Assembly: GCA_016207445.1 (NCBI GenBank)
Contig: JACQPS010000155.1
Coordinates: 1-5,470 of the forward strand
DNA: 5,470 nt
Direction of reading: 5' to 3'
Origin: Gemmatimonadota bacterium
Lineage (GTDB): Bacteria > Gemmatimonadota > Gemmatimonadetes > Longimicrobiales > RSA9
The notes below the pieces were generated by a model, which worked only from the letters and a program-made list of their open reading frames with translations, was not told the origin of the DNA and ran no database searches. The translations under genes and the position numbers were made by a program. Positions 1 through 4,492 of the stretch are shown here, piece after piece. Positions within the stretch are counted from its first letter, which is position 1; each line of letters opens with the position of its first letter.

Positions 1-127
1 GCTCGATCTTGCTCAAGTACGACGGCTCGACGCCGATCCGCTCCGCCACCCGCCGGAGCGAGTAGTCGGGGCTCGTGCGGCGCAGCTCCTCGCGGCGCTG
101 GCGGACGAAGTAGCTCAGGGTGCTCAT
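1..127 (-). CDS. XRE-family helix-turn-helix transcriptional regulator, N-terminal part
   Basis: Reading the minus strand from the ATG at 127-125 gives 42 uninterrupted codons, and the gene continues past the left edge. Residues 1-17 (MSTLSYFVRQRREELRR) are an amphipathic first helix. Residues 22-42 (core SLRRVAERIGVEPSYLSKIE) are a textbook XRE/Cro-CI helix-turn-helix, with the AERIGVEPSYLSKIE recognition-helix signature. Such proteins bind palindromic operators as dimers and often repress their own promoter. Here a near-perfect 20-bp palindrome (137-156) sits just upstream of the start, over the -10. No strong Shine-Dalgarno precedes the ATG. The predicted transcription start lies only about 8 nt upstream of it, so translation may be nearly leaderless. 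The effector domain, if any, is outside the window, so the regulated target is unknown. Confidence 0.88.
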   Translation of the reverse strand, partial: MSTLSYFVRQRREELRRTSPDYSLRRVAERIGVEPSYLSKIE

Positions 128-136
128 GCTGCTGGG

Positions 137-156
137 TGTGGAGTATATACTACACA
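137..156. promoter_or_regulatory. Candidate operator (20-bp palindrome) at the XRE promoter
   Basis: The sequence TGTGGAGTATATACTACACA is palindromic except for one pair (G141/A152). It has outer TGTG/CACA arms and a perfect AGTATATACT core. It covers the predicted -10 of the XRE gene, so bound protein would block RNA polymerase. Autorepression by the XRE protein is inference from position and symmetry. Confidence 0.55.
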
Positions 157-170
157 GGACACGGGCGCAA
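142..170 (-). promoter_or_regulatory. Promoter of the XRE regulator gene
   Basis: On the minus strand a -35-like TTGCGC (170-165) is followed after exactly 17 nt by a -10 TATACT (147-142), in sigma70-type arrangement. Transcription would start near 135-136, about 8 nt before the ATG at 127. The -10 lies inside the palindrome at 137-156. A separate perfect 10-bp palindrome, CCTCATGAGG (185-194), lies about 14 bp upstream of the -35. Confidence 0.6.
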
Positions 171-204
171 GGGGGCGGAGATCCCCTCATGAGGACCTCG
201 AAAT

Positions 205-231
205 CCCATCATCCAGCCGCTTGATTATGGG
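205..231 (-). terminator. Possible terminator hairpin after vapC-like gene
   Basis: On the minus strand, 9-nt arms CCCATAATC and GATGATGGG pair with one mismatch around a 9-nt loop, followed by ATTTC. It lies 21 nt past the toxin stop codon and upstream of the XRE promoter, where a terminator would be expected. The T-run is short, so efficiency is uncertain. Confidence 0.35.
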
Positions 232-252
232 TTCTGGAGGAACCGGCGTGCT

Positions 253-657
253 TCAGCCGTGCGTACCGCGCTGGGCCAGGTAGGCCGCGGGCGTCGTGAC
301 GAGGGTAATTCCGATGCGGCAGCCGAACAGCCGGCCGAAGTGCGTCTGGTCGCCCGTGATGAGATGCGTTGCGCCGGCCGCTAGCGCGGCCGTCAGGATC
401 GGCCGGTCCTTTGCGGGCAGCACCACGTCGGGTGGGAGCTCCACGTCCGGGATCGCCTCGCTCACCTCGACGGCCTTCGTCAGCTCATCCAGGCGCGCGC
501 GCTGCTCCGGACGCTCCAGGCTGCGGCGAGCTTCTTCGAGCGCGTAGCCGGACGTGAGCAGCGTCGTCTCCTCGAGCTGCCAGAGCCGGGCGACGCCGGC
601 GTCCGCGCGGTACGCGGCCGAGTACAGCACGTTGGCGTCCAGGAAGAGAACGTCCAA
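253..657 (-). CDS. vapC: PIN-domain toxin RNase, VapC-like
   Basis: This 134-residue protein is the probable toxin of a type II toxin-antitoxin pair: a Mg2+-dependent endoribonuclease that cleaves RNA and arrests growth when not held by its antitoxin. The PIN acidic residues are recognisable: D7 in FLDANVLYSAA, E41/E42 in YALEEARRSL, D84 in LPAKDRPILTAAL, and D103 in GATHLITGDQTHFG. The length is normal for VapC. The start is TTG at 657-655. It is forced, because a stop codon lies two codons upstream in the same frame and no ATG or GTG precedes D7. There is no good Shine-Dalgarno, and the start is 3 nt past the antitoxin stop, so expression probably depends on translational coupling to the antitoxin. 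The family is clear. The RNA target cannot be told from sequence. Confidence 0.9.
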   Translation of the reverse strand: MDVLFLDANVLYSAAYRADAGVARLWQLEETTLLTSGYALEEARRSLERPEQRARLDELTKAVEVSEAIPDVELPPDVVLPAKDRPILTAALAAGATHLITGDQTHFGRLFGCRIGITLVTTPAAYLAQRGTHG

Positions 658-660
658 CGA

Positions 661-957
661 CTACCGGGCGGCCGGTTTCCGGTGCGGAATGCGCTCCGGG
701 TCGAGGCCCATGGCCTGGACCTCGCGCACCGCGCGCGCGTAATCGTCGGCGTCCGTCGCGTTCGTCAGGAGGAACTGCGCCCGCCGCTCCGGCGTGTAGG
801 TCTCGATCGGTACCGCCATCGCCGGGCGGATCAAAACCCCCTCGGCCGTCTCCTCCGCCACCACGAGCGAGCCTTCCTCCAGCCCGAAGCGCCGGCGCAA
901 CCGGGCCGGGATCACCACGGCCCCGCGCTTTCCTACGCGTCCGGTTTCCTTGATCAT
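661..957 (-). CDS. vapB: AbrB/SpoVT-fold antitoxin, VapB-like
   Basis: Predicted 98-residue antitoxin for the adjacent PIN toxin. Residues about 3-46 (GRVGKRGAVVIPARLRRRFG, then EEGSLVV) form a swapped-hairpin AbrB DNA-binding domain with the usual VVIPARLRRRFGL core. The tail (about 50-98; PERRAQFLLTNATDADDYAR) is the part that in such antitoxins wraps the toxin. The ATG at 957-955 is preferred over an upstream in-frame TTG at 1011. It has a GGAGGA Shine-Dalgarno 10 nt upstream (973-968), and its product begins right at the AbrB domain. The upstream TTG falls inside the predicted -35 box. The gene is first in the operon, as usual for antitoxins. Autoregulation through the palindrome at 982-996 is likely but inferred. 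Confidence 0.9.
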   Translation of the reverse strand: MIKETGRVGKRGAVVIPARLRRRFGLEEGSLVVAEETAEGVLIRPAMAVPIETYTPERRAQFLLTNATDADDYARAVREVQAMGLDPERIPHRKPAAR

Positions 958-967
958 GCGCTTGCCG

Positions 968-973
968 TCCTCC
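968..973 (-). promoter_or_regulatory. Shine-Dalgarno deciding the vapB-like start
   Basis: GGAGGA on the minus strand, 10 nt before the ATG at 957. It supports that start rather than the longer TTG-initiated frame. Confidence 0.6.
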
Positions 974-981
974 GATGATCT

Positions 982-996
982 GAATATCAGATATTC
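982..996. promoter_or_regulatory. Candidate VapBC operator palindrome
   Basis: GAATAT-CAG-ATATTC is a perfect inverted repeat with 6-bp arms and a 3-bp centre. An overlapping repeat, ATCTG-AATAT-CAGAT, occupies 978-992. Both cover the predicted -10, a normal place for a toxin-antitoxin autorepression site. They are AT-rich in an otherwise very GC-rich region. Confidence 0.55.
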
Positions 997-1011
997 GGGT
1001 AGGCGCGTCAA
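983..1011 (-). promoter_or_regulatory. Promoter of the vapBC-like operon
   Basis: On the minus strand TTGACG (1011-1006) and GATATT (988-983) are separated by 17 nt. This places transcription start near 976, just upstream of the Shine-Dalgarno. The -35 matches consensus in 5 of 6 positions and the -10 in 4 of 6. Confidence 0.55.
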
Positions 1012-1049
1012 GCGGTGCGGCGTGCGTGCGGATTGAGTAGGGTGAGCCC

Positions 1050-1418
1050 ATGATCTACCGCCTCCTGGCCGACGTCACCCTGGCCGCGCACCTCGCCTTC
1101 ATTCTGTTCGTCGTGCTCGGCGGGCTGCTGGCGCTCCGGTGGCCATCGGCGGCGAAGGTGCACGTGCCGGCGGCCGTGTACGGCGTCATCATCAGCTTTT
1201 TCGGCTGGACCTGTCCTCTCACACCGCTCGAGAACCACTTCCGCCGGCTGGGCGGGCAGGCGGGGTACAGCGAGAGCTTCATCGAGCGCTATCTGGTGTC
1301 GGTGATCTATCCGGGGAAATTGAGCCGGGCGGGCTTCATTCTTCTGGGACTCGGGGTGCTGGCAATCAACCTGGCTATTTACCGCACAGTGAATCGCAGA
1401 ACGCGCAGGGTCGGGTGA
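1050..1418 (+). CDS. DUF2784 family membrane protein
   Basis: This 122-residue hydrophobic protein matches the DUF2784 pattern: a LLADVTLAAHLAFILFVVLG first helix, a RWP turn, a second helix ending in GWTCPLTPLEN, then AGYSESFIERYL and a terminal helix. Likely membrane segments are residues 10-28, 38-56 and 93-111, with a basic tail NRRTRRVG that should be cytoplasmic by the positive-inside rule. The conserved CPLTPLEN motif, with its cysteine at about residue 55, is the family hallmark. The function of DUF2784 is unknown. An AGGGTGA Shine-Dalgarno (1039-1045) lies just before the ATG. The gene is divergent from vapBC and convergent with the next gene, so it is probably transcribed alone. I see no strong promoter in the 38 nt between 1011 and the start. 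Confidence 0.87.
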   Translation: MIYRLLADVTLAAHLAFILFVVLGGLLALRWPSAAKVHVPAAVYGVIISFFGWTCPLTPLENHFRRLGGQAGYSESFIERYLVSVIYPGKLSRAGFILLGLGVLAINLAIYRTVNRRTRRVG

Positions 1419-1419
1419 A

Positions 1420-1436
1420 CCGCTCCGCGCGAGCGG
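1420..1436. terminator. Weak hairpin between convergent genes
   Basis: CCGCTC-CGCGC-GAGCGG has 6-bp arms and a 5-nt loop. It sits between the DUF2784 stop (1418) and the end of the opposite-strand gene (1449). It has no T-run, so it may be only a partial, possibly bidirectional, terminator. Confidence 0.3.
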
Positions 1437-1448
1437 ACGGAGGCGCGG

Positions 1449-2033
1449 TCAAGCCGCCAGCCAGCGCTCGCGCACGGCAGCGGCGCGCCGGGCAACCTCC
1501 TGCTCTGACATTCCGCGCTCGGTGAGAATTTTCAGCAGGAACTCGTAACACGTCTGCTCCAGCAGAGCCGCTTTCCGGGCAAAGCGCTCGAGCCTGTTCG
1601 CCAGCCGGTTTGCGGATCCCGCGGACAGTTCGGCGCCACCGTACTCGAACCAGCTGCGGTGGACGAGCCAGTCGCGTTCTTTGAAGAAGTCTCTCAGGCC
1701 TGACGCCAGTTCGGAATCAAAGCGGTACCTCCGGATGTCGGCGAGAAACGATCGCCACAACGGTGAGCGGCCCACCTCGACCAGCGCGGCTACCTCCTTG
1801 CCCGCCCTCTGCGGACTGCGTGCATGAGCGAGGGCAACGTAGGCGACCAGGGTGGCCTCGAGCGCCTGCGCCTGGGTGAGCGCGTGGCCGAGCCAGGCCT
1901 CCACATCGAGCCGCAGGGTGAGACCGGATTGGCCGGGGAAGCGCACGCGCTTCGCGTACGCTTCGGCGTATTTGCCCCGGACGCCGCCGGAAAAGTCGTA
2001 CTCCGGTCGAAGGTCGTTGTCACTCTTCTTCAT
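1449..2033 (-). CDS. BrnT-partner-like N-terminus joined to a HEPN-like helical domain
   Basis: A 194-residue protein with two parts. Residues 1-29 contain RPEYDFSGGVRGKYAEAY, which resembles the short N-terminal segment of antitoxins encoded directly after BrnT. Those normally continue into a small DNA-binding or tail domain. Here residues about 43-194 form a mostly helical domain with LGHALTQAQALEATLVAYVA, then GLRDFFKERDWLVHRSWFE, then a long C-terminal helical region. R120-D-W-L-V-H125 fits the R-x4-H active-site motif of HEPN ribonucleases. The start is secure: ATG 2033-2031 has a GAGAGGAGG Shine-Dalgarno 4 nt upstream and overlaps the BrnT gene by 14 nt, so the two are coupled. The position is that of the antitoxin in a BrnT operon. 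Whether it neutralises BrnT, is an RNase itself, or does both is unknown. The HEPN call rests on one motif plus helical character. Confidence 0.75.
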   Translation of the reverse strand: MKKSDNDLRPEYDFSGGVRGKYAEAYAKRVRFPGQSGLTLRLDVEAWLGHALTQAQALEATLVAYVALAHARSPQRAGKEVAALVEVGRSPLWRSFLADIRRYRFDSELASGLRDFFKERDWLVHRSWFEYGGAELSAGSANRLANRLERFARKAALLEQTCYEFLLKILTERGMSEQEVARRAAAVRERWLAA

Positions 2034-2298
2034 ACTGCCTCCTCTCCCGAGGAGTTGCCCTGCGCGCGCTGATGATCCGAATTCGATTCTCCCCTCTGAC
2101 CGTAAAGCTCACTACCAGCAGCCGATGCCGTTCCGAAGCGCCGATCAGCAGCAGACGCTCCTCGTGGACGGAGTGATCCGGATCCGGCACTTCGATGCTC
2201 AATGGATCTCGAAAGACCGTCGCGGCCTCGTAGAACGAGACTCCATGCCTCTTCAGATTCTCGGCGGCTTTGGTCGGATCCCACTCGAACGATAACAT
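2020..2298 (-). CDS. brnT: BrnT-family toxin
   Basis: A 92-residue protein with family features along its whole length: FEWDPTKAAENLKRHGVSF (4-22), a DPLS segment (31-34), a PDPDHSVHEERLLLIG stretch (38-53), the LLVVSFTVR strand (60-68), and the C-terminal RIRIISARRATPRERRQYEE (73-91). BrnT proteins are RelE-fold ribonucleases that inhibit translation and are neutralised by a partner encoded immediately downstream. The length is normal and no signature segment is missing, so it is likely active. ATG 2298-2296 is preceded by a weak AGGG. The partner gene overlaps it but is atypical (see 1449-2033). I could not find a convincing promoter upstream, nor a strong -10 palindrome like those at the other two toxin-antitoxin units. 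Confidence 0.92.
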   Translation of the reverse strand: MLSFEWDPTKAAENLKRHGVSFYEAATVFRDPLSIEVPDPDHSVHEERLLLIGASERHRLLVVSFTVRGENRIRIISARRATPRERRQYEEE

Positions 2299-3007
2299 GC
2301 CCTGATGTCGAAGTCACGGGCGCACCCGCGAAGCGCAGCCGCTGTCGTTTCTCGAAAAGCGGCACGAAGCTAAGGCGGCACTTTGGGTTGGGGCCATACG
2401 CAGGCGGGACATGGATTCCAGTGCCGGTTGCTCGCAGCGGAGGCCCTTGACATCCCGGCGAGGTCCCATTATCCTCGCCGCCGCAGCAAGGGAGTCGCGT
2501 CCCGATCACTTTCCAGCCTGATCCTCCGGCCTGCCGGAGGTGGCGCTGGCCGCAGAGCACAGGATCTGCGCGGATCGGCGACGCGATTTTGTTTTGCCGG
2601 GAGGAGGTCGCGTTTCGGTGAGGCACGGTACCGGGTTGCAGTCAGCAGGGATCGAATCGGAGAGCCGACGGGCGCTGCGTGCGCAGCCCGGCGCGTTCGC
2701 GCGCCGCGTCGTCTTTGCGGATCGCGCGTGTGACGTCGTGCGGCAGTGGTACGTCCGCTCGCGCGAGCGAATGTGTGGTGCAGGTATGGCGGGAGCCGAA
2801 GCGCCTTAGCGCGCACTCGTCCCGTTTGGCCGGTCTGTGACCCGGCCCCACCTGCGCCACGTGCGGGTGGGGTTTCGTGTTTCTCAAATCTTAATTCGCC
2901 CCGGTGGCCCGGCCGGCGTCAGGCGGCGGCAAGAGGTCACGCGACTCCTTCGGCCAATGCCGAGCGCTCGGCCGTGGCCGCCGGGGCCCGTTCCAACCGA
3001 CGCATGG
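2299..3007. other. Long non-coding, hairpin-rich interval
   Basis: About 700 bases separate the brnT start from the DIP1984-like gene. Open frames exist on both strands, but none has recognisable domains, a good ribosome site and natural composition together; the best (2540-2809, plus) is Arg-rich and resembles no family I know. The interval holds many inverted repeats: CCTCCGG/CCGGAGG (2523-2540), GCTGCG/CGCAGC (2674-2687), CGGCGCG-TTCG-CGCGCCG (2689-2706), a perfect 14-bp palindrome (2756-2769), an intrinsic terminator (2846-2872) and another 14-bp palindrome GCCGAGCGCTCGGC (2959-2972). A consensus -35-like TTGACA lies at 2447-2452 (plus), but its nearest -10-like CATTAT (2467-2472) gives only a 14-nt spacer. 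The interval could be an eroded gene or hold an unknown structured RNA. I recognised no tRNA, tmRNA, RNase P or SRP RNA. Confidence 0.5.
2846..2872 (+). terminator. Intrinsic terminator
   Basis: CCCCACCTGC and GCGGGTGGGG form a 10-bp stem (one G-U pair) around the 7-nt loop GCCACGT, followed by the T-rich TTTCGTGTTTCTC. It is the strongest terminator in the window, yet no recognised gene precedes it on the plus strand, so it implies a transcript from the 2450-2845 interval or the end of a lost gene. Another inverted repeat, GGCCGG/CCGGCC (2828-2847), abuts it and shares two bases. Confidence 0.65.
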
Positions 3008-3017
3008 AAGGAGGTGA
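3008..3017 (+). promoter_or_regulatory. Strong Shine-Dalgarno of the DIP1984-like gene
   Basis: AAGGAGGTGA is a 10-nt exact complement to the 16S rRNA 3' tail, 6 nt before the ATG at 3024. It predicts strong translation and fixes the start. Confidence 0.8.
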
Positions 3018-3023
3018 GTCAGG

Positions 3024-3491
3024 ATGAAGTTGGGTGAAGCGCTGGCACTGCGGGCGGATCTCCAGAAGCGCATGCATCAGCTCCAGGCGCTGCTGCAGGA
3101 GAACGCGAGCGTGCAGGAGGGTGACCAGCCGGCCGTGAATCCGCGGGTCCTGCTCGAGGAGTACCGCGAGATCGTGGATCAGCACGAGCTGCTCGTGCGC
3201 AGGATCGAGCGCACGAATCTCGGTACGCGGCTCACGCGTGGCGACGAGGCGCTCACGCTGGCGGATGCGGTAGTCCGTCGGGAGCGGCTGGCGCGTGAGG
3301 CCGACATGCTGCGCGACGTCGCGCGGCGCGCGATCCCGAAGCAGAGCCGCTGGACGCGCTCCGAGATCAAGCAGGTACCGGCGGTCGACGTCGCGGACGT
3401 GCTGAGCGAGGCCGACCGGCTGAGCAAGGCGCATCGCGAGCTGGACACGCGCATGCAGCAGAGGAACTGGGAGGCGGAGCTGGTCGAGTAA
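3024..3491 (+). CDS. DIP1984-family protein
   Basis: This 155-residue, largely helical protein matches the DIP1984 family (sometimes annotated as septicolysin-like). Its signatures are KLGEALALRADLQKRMHQL at the N-terminus, ENASVQEGDQPAVNP (about 30-44), IERTNLGTRL (61-70), LTLADAVVRRERL, a SRWTRSEIKQVPAVDV segment, and a C-terminal ELDTRMQQRNWEAELVE ending. Long heptad-like stretches at residues 5-30, 43-66 and 130-148 indicate coiled coils. There is no signal peptide or membrane segment, so it is probably a cytosolic oligomer. Its biochemical role is not established. The length is typical for the family. It starts at ATG 3024 behind a perfect Shine-Dalgarno. The terminator at 2846-2872 isolates it from anything upstream; I did not find a clear promoter in the 150 nt between. 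Confidence 0.85.
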   Translation: MKLGEALALRADLQKRMHQLQALLQENASVQEGDQPAVNPRVLLEEYREIVDQHELLVRRIERTNLGTRLTRGDEALTLADAVVRRERLAREADMLRDVARRAIPKQSRWTRSEIKQVPAVDVADVLSEADRLSKAHRELDTRMQQRNWEAELVE

Positions 3492-3535
3492 TGTCGTTGC
3501 CGTTCGCCGGAGCGTGCTACGTGGGCGAGTGCGGC

Positions 3536-3550
3536 CGCCCGCAGCGGGCG
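3536..3550 (+). terminator. Possible weak terminator hairpin after DIP1984-like gene
   Basis: CGCCCGC-A-GCGGGCG is a perfect inverted repeat (effectively 6 bp around CAG), 45 nt past the stop at 3491. No T-run follows, so termination would be weak or factor-dependent. Confidence 0.3.
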
Positions 3551-3616
3551 TCATCGCTTGCAAGCAGGCTCGAAACCTGACGCGTGCGGGGCAGCGCGAC
3601 AGTGCAGGCCCAGACC

Positions 3617-3632
3617 GCGTACACGCGTACAC
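3617..3632. repeat. Tandem 8-bp direct repeat
   Basis: GCGTACAC occurs twice without a gap, followed by CGTAC, a partial further copy. It lies in the middle of the inverted-repeat segment at 3500-3699 and may be a slippage product. Confidence 0.5.
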
Positions 3633-3720
3633 CGTACCCGGCGCAAGCCAGAACCATGTACGACCGCCGCGCTGACACGATGCGCGCTCCGGCGAACGGT
3701 ACCGTCGTCGTCGAGGCACC

Positions 3721-4050
3721 ATGATCAATCGCCTGAGGCGCCTGATCGAGCCACCGGACGAGGAGCCGGCTCCGGCCGACGACTACTTCGAGGTCGTCTG
3801 CCAGAGCGACGTGTACTACATCGCCCGCGAGACGGCCGAGCGCATCTCCCGGCTGCTGGGTCGGCGCTGGCCGCCTCGCTGGATCCGGTTCACGGATATC
3901 TGGGGCGCGGATGTGCGCGTGCCCGCGCGCAGCGTGCTTTCGCTGCGCGAGTCGACGGTTGCCCAGCGGCAGCGCGAGCGCGAGTTCCGGCGCGCGCGCC
4001 GCTGCGAGGACAAAGCGGATCGCAGGCCGTGGGAGGACGACGACTGGTGA
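3721..4050 (+). CDS. Small uncharacterised charged protein
   Basis: A 109-residue protein I cannot assign to a named family. After an acidic N-terminus (residues 11-21, PPDEEPAPADD) comes an ordered-looking core, YFEVVCQSDVYYIARETAER (22-41), then ISRLLGRRWPPRWIRFTDI (42-60) and GADVRVPARSVLSLRESTV (62-80). The end is highly charged (QREREFRRARR, then WEDDDW). The alternating hydrophobic pattern and aromatic residues suggest a compact alpha/beta fold with a helical basic tail that could touch nucleic acid, but that is speculation. There is no signal peptide or membrane segment. A GAGG (3713-3716) lies 4 nt before ATG 3721. The coding composition fits the genome, so it is probably a real gene. 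It ends 110 nt before the MNT gene, which has its own promoter. Confidence 0.75.
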   Translation: MINRLRRLIEPPDEEPAPADDYFEVVCQSDVYYIARETAERISRLLGRRWPPRWIRFTDIWGADVRVPARSVLSLRESTVAQRQREREFRRARRCEDKADRRPWEDDDW

Positions 4051-4093
4051 GAGGAAGCCGCCACGCTGCGTTCATGTTCCTGCTGTAACTCGA

Positions 4094-4122
4094 TTGCAGA
4101 CTTGGAGGTACGCGCGTATCTT
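4094..4122 (+). promoter_or_regulatory. Promoter of the MNT-HEPN operon
   Basis: TTGCAG (4094-4099) and TATCTT (4117-4122) are separated by 17 nt, placing transcription start near 4129 and a leader of about 30 nt before the GTG start. It lies in the gap after the 3721-4050 gene. Confidence 0.5.
4106..4121. promoter_or_regulatory. Candidate MNT-HEPN operator palindrome
   Basis: AGGTACGCGCGTATCT is palindromic with one mismatched pair around a perfect TACGCGCGTA core. It covers most of the predicted -10, as expected for repressor control. The binding protein is not evident, since neither MNT nor HEPN shows a classical DNA-binding motif. Confidence 0.4.
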
Positions 4123-4148
4123 TCGCTCGACGCAACGTGCTCCTGCGC

Positions 4149-4157
4149 GAGGTGATC
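4149..4157 (+). promoter_or_regulatory. Shine-Dalgarno deciding the MNT start
   Basis: GAGGTGATC is a 9-nt exact complement to the 16S rRNA 3' tail. It is best placed for the GTG at 4160 (7 nt after GAGG), rather than the in-frame GTG at 4169 or the distant ATG at 3911. Confidence 0.7.
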
Positions 4158-4159
4158 CT

Positions 4160-4492
4160 GTGCTGGCCGTGTCGGAACTCCGGGACCCGCGACTGGCCGA
4201 AGTAGTCCGCCGGCTGGTGAACGCCTACCGTCCCGAGCAGATTTACCTGTTCGGCTCGTACGCTCGCGGCGATGCGGGACCGGACAGCGACTACGACCTC
4301 TTGCTGGTCGTGCCGGACGACGCGCCGCCGGAGCGCAGGCGCGCGCGCCTCGCTTACGAGGTGCTCTGGGGCACGGGCACGGCGGCGGACGTGCTCGTGT
4401 GGACACGCGCGCGCTTCGACGCGCGCGCGCACGTAGTCACGTCGCTGCCCGCCACAGTCTTGAGGGAAGGCAAGCTGCTTCATGCCGCCTGA
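4160..4492 (+). CDS. Minimal nucleotidyltransferase (MNT), antitoxin of an MNT-HEPN pair
   Basis: A 110-residue polymerase-beta-type nucleotidyltransferase. The motif G32-S33-x10-D44-x-D46 in LFGSYARGDAGPDSDYDLLL is the full catalytic signature, and D78 in AADVLVW is the probable third metal-binding acid, so it should be active. In characterised MNT-HEPN systems the MNT protein inactivates the HEPN toxin, in some cases by transferring AMP residues to a tyrosine near its active site. The frame is open well upstream (ATG at 3911), but that part overlaps the preceding gene in another frame. GTG 4160, behind a perfect Shine-Dalgarno and a promoter, gives the normal family length. The 3' end overlaps the HEPN gene by 11 nt. 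Family assignment is firm. The precise chemistry on this partner is inferred. Confidence 0.92.
   Translation: MLAVSELRDPRLAEVVRRLVNAYRPEQIYLFGSYARGDAGPDSDYDLLLVVPDDAPPERRRARLAYEVLWGTGTAADVLVWTRARFDARAHVVTSLPATVLREGKLLHAA

Larger units (their letters stand above)
3500..3699. repeat. 200-bp segment bounded by perfect 15-nt inverted repeats
   Basis: CCGTTCGCCGGAGCG (3500-3514) recurs as its exact reverse complement at 3685-3699, with no recognisable gene between. The segment also contains a short hairpin (3536-3550) and a tandem 8-bp repeat (3617-3632). The size and terminal inverted repeats resemble a small non-autonomous element (MITE-like). I see no clear flanking target duplication: the pentamer GTCGT occurs near both ends but not directly abutting. 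A long-range RNA stem is the alternative. Confidence 0.45.

Noticed and set aside
957..1011. Longer VapB-like protein starting at TTG 1011
   Set aside because: That codon lies in the predicted -35 box; ATG 957 has a proper Shine-Dalgarno and begins at the AbrB domain.
485..1051. 188-codon minus-strand frame across the vapBC-like genes
   Set aside because: It overlaps both real genes in another frame and is low-complexity Arg/Gly-rich.
2030..2626. 198-codon minus-strand frame overlapping brnT
   Set aside because: It is an out-of-frame shadow of brnT extended through non-coding sequence.
2640..2665. tRNA T-arm-like sequence (GATTCGATCC on the minus strand)
   Set aside because: No acceptor, D or anticodon stems can be formed around it.
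2540..2809. 89-codon plus-strand frame in the hairpin-rich interval, ending before the terminator
   Set aside because: No start signal, odd composition and no recognisable motif. The terminator after it keeps it possible, but not supportable as a gene.
2937..3728. Long minus-strand frame (263 codons) opposite the DIP1984-like gene
   Set aside because: It is antisense to a well-recognised gene, Arg/Pro-rich with no family resemblance, and typical of shadow frames at high GC.
3911..4159. N-terminal extension of the MNT protein from ATG 3911
   Set aside because: It overlaps the 3721-4050 gene in another frame, reads as Arg/Ala-rich noise, and lies upstream of a good promoter and a perfect Shine-Dalgarno for GTG 4160.
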